Assembly (NCBI GenBank): GCA_040878185.1
Contig: JBBDMS010000026.1
Coordinates: forward strand, 1-64,000
DNA length: 64,000 nucleotides
From: JAWXBK01 sp040878185
Lineage (GTDB): Bacteria > Pseudomonadota > Alphaproteobacteria > Dongiales > Dongiaceae
Direction: 5' to 3'
Positions 60,493 to 64,000 of the stretch are shown here, in pieces. Every line of letters begins with the position of its first letter. The stretch's first letter is position 1. A program made the translations under genes and the position numbers. Below the pieces are notes generated by a model. That model ran no database searches. It was not told the origin of the DNA and saw only the letters and a program-made list of their open reading frames with translations.

Positions 60493-60626
60493 GAGTGACT
60501 ACCTAAGTGGCCGCCGCCGACCCGGCAAGCCGGAGCGGGCTATGTCAAAATCCTGCACGGGAATGTGACGGAAGGTTGGCGGTGCCGCGGCTATGGTGCC
60601 GGGCGAAATGGCAGTATATTGAAACC

Positions 60627-62744
60627 ATGAGATTTTTTGGCATTTCCGGACTGCTTCTGGCGGCCCTGCTGGCGGTCTTGGCCGGCGGCGATGGCGCGCG
60701 GGCGGCGTCGTCCGACTGGTTCGAGACGCCCGAGGGTGCCGTGCGGCTGGTGACCGCCGTCGATGCCACCGGGACCCTCGAATCGATTCCCGCCGGCATC
60801 GAGTTCCGGCTCGAGCCGGGCTGGAAAACCTACTGGCGCTCGCCGGGCGATGCCGGCTACCCGGTTTCCGTCGACTGGGAAGGATCGCAGAATCTCGGGA
60901 CCGCGACGCTCGCCTGGCCGGCGCCGCACCGCTTCACCTTGTTCGGGCTCGACACGTTCGGTTATGGCGATGCGGTGCTGCTGCCGGTCGCGGTGACGCC
61001 GGCAACACCGGGCGAGCCGCTCGCGCTGCGCGCCGACGTCAGCTATCTGCTTTGCGAAGAGATCTGCATTCCTTTCGAAACGGTGCTCGCGCTCGATCTG
61101 CCGGCCGGCGAGGCGTTGCCCGCGCCCGAGGCGCAGCTCATCGATCGCTTTCAGTCGCAGGTGCCGGTTCCCGGCACTGCGCACGGCATCGTGGTCGAGC
61201 AGGTGGCGGTCGAAGGCGGCGCCGCACCGTCGATCATCGTGACGGCGCGCTCCGAATTGCCGTTCGTAGCGCCCGATCTGCTGGTCGAGGGAACCTATGA
61301 CTGGCGCTTTCCGGCACCGATACTGACCCGCGCCGACGACAATCACGCGGTCACGTTGCGCATCGCGGCCGAGCCGTTCGGCGCCGATGCGCCGTCGCTC
61401 GAAACGCTGCCGCTGATGCTGACGTTGGTCGACGGCACGCGCGGCGTCGAAGTGGCGATCGAGCCGGGCGTGGCTGCGGCGCCCGTCGACGATGGCGGCG
61501 CTGCAGGTTCAGGGTTGGCCGCGATGCTGCTGATCGCGCTCGTGGGCGGCCTCATTCTCAATCTGATGCCCTGCGTGCTGCCGGTGCTGTCGCTCAAGCT
61601 CTTGTCGGTCGTCGGTCACGGTGGCGGCGAGGCTCGCGCGGTGCGGCAATCCTTCCTCGCGACCGCCGCCGGTATCGTCGTCTCGTTCCTGCTGCTGGCC
61701 GGGGCGCTGATTGCGTTCAAAAATGCCGGCGCCACGATCGGCTGGGGCATCCAGTTCCAGCAGCCGCTCTTCCTGATCGCGATGGCTGCGGTCGTGACCC
61801 TGTTCGCGGCCAATCTCGCCGGTTGGTTCGATCTGCCGCTGCCGTCCTGGATCGGCAATCGCGTTGCCGGCAGCGAACGGCCGGGTATGGCCGGCGCTTT
61901 TGGGACCGGCATTCTCGCAACCTTGCTCGCGACGCCCTGTTCGGCGCCGTTTGTCGGCACCGCGGTCGGCTTTGCGCTGGCGCGTGGCAGCGGCGAGATC
62001 ATGGCGATCTTCGCTGCCTTGGGTCTCGGGCTTGCGCTGCCCTATCTGCTGGTCAGTGCCGTGCCGCGGCTCGCGACCGCGCTGCCGCGACCGGGTCGCT
62101 GGATGATCGCGTTGCGGCGGGTGCTCGCACTCGCGCTAGTCGCGACCGCCTTCTGGCTGCTGCGCATTGTCGCCGGCACCGCCGGCATCGAGGCGGCGCT
62201 GATCGCCGGGCTCCTGCTGCTCGGCGTGCTGGTCCTGCTCTGGCTCCGGCTACGCCTGGCGCCTTCATGGCGGCCGGCGAGCGCGTTCCTCGCGATATTC
62301 CTCTTGGTTGCCGCGCTGGTGCCGGCGCTGCTGCCGGGTTTGTCGCGCGGCGGCGCTGCATCCGGCGGCGATACCGAGCTTGCCGCCGATTCCTTATGGC
62401 AACCCTTCGAGCCGGCGGAAATCGACCGCCTGGTGGGCGAGGGCAGGACCGTGTTCGTCGATGTGACCGCGGACTGGTGCATCACCTGTGCGGTCAACAA
62501 GCGGCTGGTGCTCGAGCGCGCGCCGGTCGCCGACCGGCTGGCGGCCCCGGAAATGGTCGCCATGCGGGCCGACTGGACCCGCCCCGATGAGGGTATCGCG
62601 CATTATCTGGCGTCGTTCGGCCGTTACGGGATACCGTTCAATGTCATCTATGGGCCAAGCGCGCCGGCGGGCATCGCACTGCCGGAACTGCTCGATGCCG
62701 GCGCGGTTCTCGATGCGCTGGATCGGGCGGCGGGCGGCTCCTGA
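60627..62744 (+). CDS. DsbD/ScsB-type protein-disulfide reductase
   Basis: 705 residues using the ATG at 60627, which gives a signal peptide MRFFGISGLLLAALLAVLAG. A periplasmic N-terminal domain carries C143 and C147 (LLCEEICIPF). An eight-helix membrane domain has the paired cysteines in NLMPCVLPVLSLKLL and LATPCSAPFVG. A C-terminal thioredoxin-like domain has C618 and C621 (ADWCITCAVNK). It would carry electrons from cytoplasmic thioredoxin to periplasmic disulfide or peroxide-reducing partners. A peroxiredoxin gene follows after 110 bases. Confidence 0.92.
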   Translation: MRFFGISGLLLAALLAVLAGGDGARAASSDWFETPEGAVRLVTAVDATGTLESIPAGIEFRLEPGWKTYWRSPGDAGYPVSVDWEGSQNLGTATLAWPAPHRFTLFGLDTFGYGDAVLLPVAVTPATPGEPLALRADVSYLLCEEICIPFETVLALDLPAGEALPAPEAQLIDRFQSQVPVPGTAHGIVVEQVAVEGGAAPSIIVTARSELPFVAPDLLVEGTYDWRFPAPILTRADDNHAVTLRIAAEPFGADAPSLETLPLMLTLVDGTRGVEVAIEPGVAAAPVDDGGAAGSGLAAMLLIALVGGLILNLMPCVLPVLSLKLLSVVGHGGGEARAVRQSFLATAAGIVVSFLLLAGALIAFKNAGATIGWGIQFQQPLFLIAMAAVVTLFAANLAGWFDLPLPSWIGNRVAGSERPGMAGAFGTGILATLLATPCSAPFVGTAVGFALARGSGEIMAIFAALGLGLALPYLLVSAVPRLATALPRPGRWMIALRRVLALALVATAFWLLRIVAGTAGIEAALIAGLLLLGVLVLLWLRLRLAPSWRPASAFLAIFLLVAALVPALLPGLSRGGAASGGDTELAADSLWQPFEPAEIDRLVGEGRTVFVDVTADWCITCAVNKRLVLERAPVADRLAAPEMVAMRADWTRPDEGIAHYLASFGRYGIPFNVIYGPSAPAGIALPELLDAGAVLDALDRAAGGS

Positions 62745-62854
62745 CGGGCTGGTTTCCGACCCTGCCGGTGCCTATCTAGTGGTCGGGCCGGGGCTCCGAG
62801 CCGTCCGGAAGTCTGATATCAAGGAAGTTTGAGAAACGAGGGAGAAATCGAATC

Positions 62855-63337
62855 ATGGCGATCAAGGTTGGGGACCGCATTCCGCCGGTCACCGTTCAGA
62901 CGATGAAGGACGGCGAGATCAAGTCAATGTCGAGCGACGATCTGTTCAAGGGTAAGAAGGTGGTGCTGTTCGCGCTGCCGGGTGCCTTCACGCCGACCTG
63001 TTCGGCGCAGCATCTGCCCGGCTTCATCAAGCATGCCGAGGATATCCGCAAGAAGGGCGTCGATTCGATCGCCTGTCTTTCGGTCAACGACGCGTTCGTC
63101 ATGGATGCCTGGGGCAAGGATCGCGGCGCCGGCGAGAAAGTCATGATGCTGGCCGACGGCAATGCCGATTTCTCGAAGGCGGTCGGCCTCACCATGGACG
63201 CGACCGGCTACGGCATGGGTTTGCGCGCCAACCGCTATGCGATGGTGGTCGAGGACGGGGTCGTGAAAAAGCTTAACGTCGAGGCGCCGGGCGCCTTTGA
63301 GGTATCGAGCGCCGAATCCATCCTCAAGGCGCTCTAG
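62855..63337 (+). CDS. Prx5-type peroxiredoxin
   Basis: 160-residue thiol peroxidase with PGAFTPTCSAQHLPGF; C49 is the peroxidatic cysteine. Length and layout match atypical Prx5/PrxII proteins reduced by glutathione or glutaredoxin. No signal peptide, so cytoplasmic. GAGGGAG lies about 10 bases before the ATG. A strong terminator follows, so it ends its transcript. Confidence 0.94.
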   Translation: MAIKVGDRIPPVTVQTMKDGEIKSMSSDDLFKGKKVVLFALPGAFTPTCSAQHLPGFIKHAEDIRKKGVDSIACLSVNDAFVMDAWGKDRGAGEKVMMLADGNADFSKAVGLTMDATGYGMGLRANRYAMVVEDGVVKKLNVEAPGAFEVSSAESILKAL

Positions 63338-63360
63338 TCGATCCGACAAGACCGGATTTG

Positions 63361-63396
63361 GCGGCGGGAACCCCCGGTTCCCGCCGCTTTCATTTT
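63361..63396 (+). terminator. Strong Rho-independent terminator after the peroxiredoxin gene
   Basis: Arms GCGGCGGGAACC (63361-63372) and GGTTCCCGCCGC (63376-63387) form a perfect 12-bp stem with a 3-base loop, followed by TTTCATTTT. Confidence 0.92.
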
Positions 63397-63421
63397 CGGA
63401 TGTAGCAACAGAAGGCAGGGC

Positions 63422-64000
63422 ATGGGGCGCGACATCCACCCGGACATGACCGAGCTGTTGCGCCTCGAGGCGGAATGGCCGGCGAACCAGACGCTCGAGG
63501 AAGAGCGCGTGTTGTGGCGCGCGTTCTGCCTCGCCAACAATCGGCCCTGTCCGCGCGAGATCAGCGTCGAGAATCGCGCCATCGGCGATGTCGGTCATCG
63601 CGTGCCGGTTCGCATCTATCGTCCGCACGAGAACGGGCGGGAACCGTGCTTCGTCTATATCCATGGCGGCGGCTGGATCCTCGGCGATCTCGACACCAAC
63701 GACACGATCGCCTGGGGCTTCGCCGCCGAAACGGGTGCGACAGTCATCAGCGTCGATTATCGCCTGGCACCCGAGCATCCGTATCCGGCCGCTTTCGACG
63801 ATTGCTACGCGGTCGTGTCGCATCTCGGGCGCCACGCCACGGCTTTCGGTGTCGACCCCACGCGCATCGCCGTCGGCGGCGACAGTGCGGGCGGCAATCT
63901 GACGGCGGCCGTTGCGTTGGCGCTACGCGACCGGCACGGACCGCCGATCGTCGCGCAGGCGCTCATCTACCCGGTGCTCGGCACCGACATCGACCTGCCG
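63422..64000 (+). CDS. Alpha/beta hydrolase of the HSL (hormone-sensitive lipase) family, 3' end outside window
   Basis: 193 codons are visible and the frame is open at the window end. HGGGWILGDLD (81-84 HGGG) is the oxyanion loop of the HSL/type IV esterase family, and GGDSAGGN holds nucleophile S155. VDYRLAPEHPYPAAFDD is diagnostic. The catalytic Asp and His would lie beyond the window. It is separated from the peroxiredoxin by the terminator. Substrate: an ester, not specified. Confidence 0.93.
   Translation, partial: MGRDIHPDMTELLRLEAEWPANQTLEEERVLWRAFCLANNRPCPREISVENRAIGDVGHRVPVRIYRPHENGREPCFVYIHGGGWILGDLDTNDTIAWGFAAETGATVISVDYRLAPEHPYPAAFDDCYAVVSHLGRHATAFGVDPTRIAVGGDSAGGNLTAAVALALRDRHGPPIVAQALIYPVLGTDIDLP

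Noticed and set aside
60615..60620. TATATT as -10 box of the DsbD-type gene
   Set aside because: It lies only 6 bases before the ATG and has no matching -35 at 16-18 bases; no leader would remain.
1..64000. tRNA, rRNA, insertion sequences, prophage or integron
   Set aside because: Gene gaps are short and no transposase, integrase, cloverleaf or rRNA signature was recognised by eye. A dedicated tRNA scan was not run.

Overview
The window is a high-GC, tightly packed chromosomal segment of an alphaproteobacterium. Rhodospirillales or a neighbouring order is my best guess from gene content; I ran no phylogeny. Supporting signs are the order ileS-lspA-DUF3035 lipoprotein-M16-M16, an endonuclease-type MutL, a ctaC-ctaD-ctaB-ctaG-ctaE oxidase operon with SURF1, DUF4170, SemiSWEET, UbiA and UbiD genes, and many ATGA or GTGA stop-start overlaps. 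I saw no rRNA or tRNA gene, insertion sequence, prophage, origin or CRISPR array.

Layout. 1-7.0 kb: 3' end of ileS, lspA, a BamF-like lipoprotein, an active/inactive M16 peptidase pair, mutL. 7.1-9.5 kb: a fused urease gamma-beta gene and ureC, without accessory genes. 9.6-13.1 kb: rsmD, an RluB-type pseudouridine synthase, a class I glutamine-amidotransferase-like hydrolase and mmuM (leftward), then tadA. 13.3-22.1 kb: an accessory-looking stretch with a PRC-barrel stress-type protein, class III aminotransferase, TauD-type dioxygenase, DUF3303 protein, PhyH dioxygenase with an FAD amine oxidase, a double GNAT, a pair of short inverted repeats and a phytoene-desaturase-like oxidoreductase. 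22.1-25.8 kb: purD, xseA, an M23 peptidase.

25.8-28.7 kb: a glycosyltransferase, a PlcP-type metallophosphoesterase and a divergent diacylglycerol kinase. Three half-sites like PhoB sites, at exact 11-bp steps, lie between them. This reads as a phosphate-starvation lipid-remodelling module. 28.7-33.7 kb: a PmbA/TldE protein with a histone-like Lys/Ala tail of about 190 residues, an orphan membrane-anchored protein, GNAT, ubiD. 33.9-41.9 kb: small genes of mostly unknown role, the ubiA-methyltransferase-MOSC operon, rsmE and gshA. 42.0-48.5 kb: two tandem cytochromes P450, a trimethylamine-dehydrogenase-like flavoenzyme and tldD.

48.6-55.9 kb: the aa3-type cytochrome oxidase operon. It is preceded by an 11-bp-arm palindrome with a RegA/PrrA-like core and interrupted by a 48-bp tandem repeat array. 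It ends with DUF983, SURF1 and RidA genes. 56-64 kb: thrC, a third M16 peptidase, a RimJ-type acetyltransferase, algH, a DsbD/ScsB-type disulfide reductase, a Prx5-type peroxiredoxin with a strong terminator, and the start of an HSL-type esterase.

Most of the window is housekeeping. The parts most worth a second look are the Pho-box lipid module, the PmbA basic tail, the accessory-less urease, the altered trimethylamine-dehydrogenase homologue beside the two P450s, and the repeat array in the cox operon. All names rest on reading translations and motifs; no database search was run.
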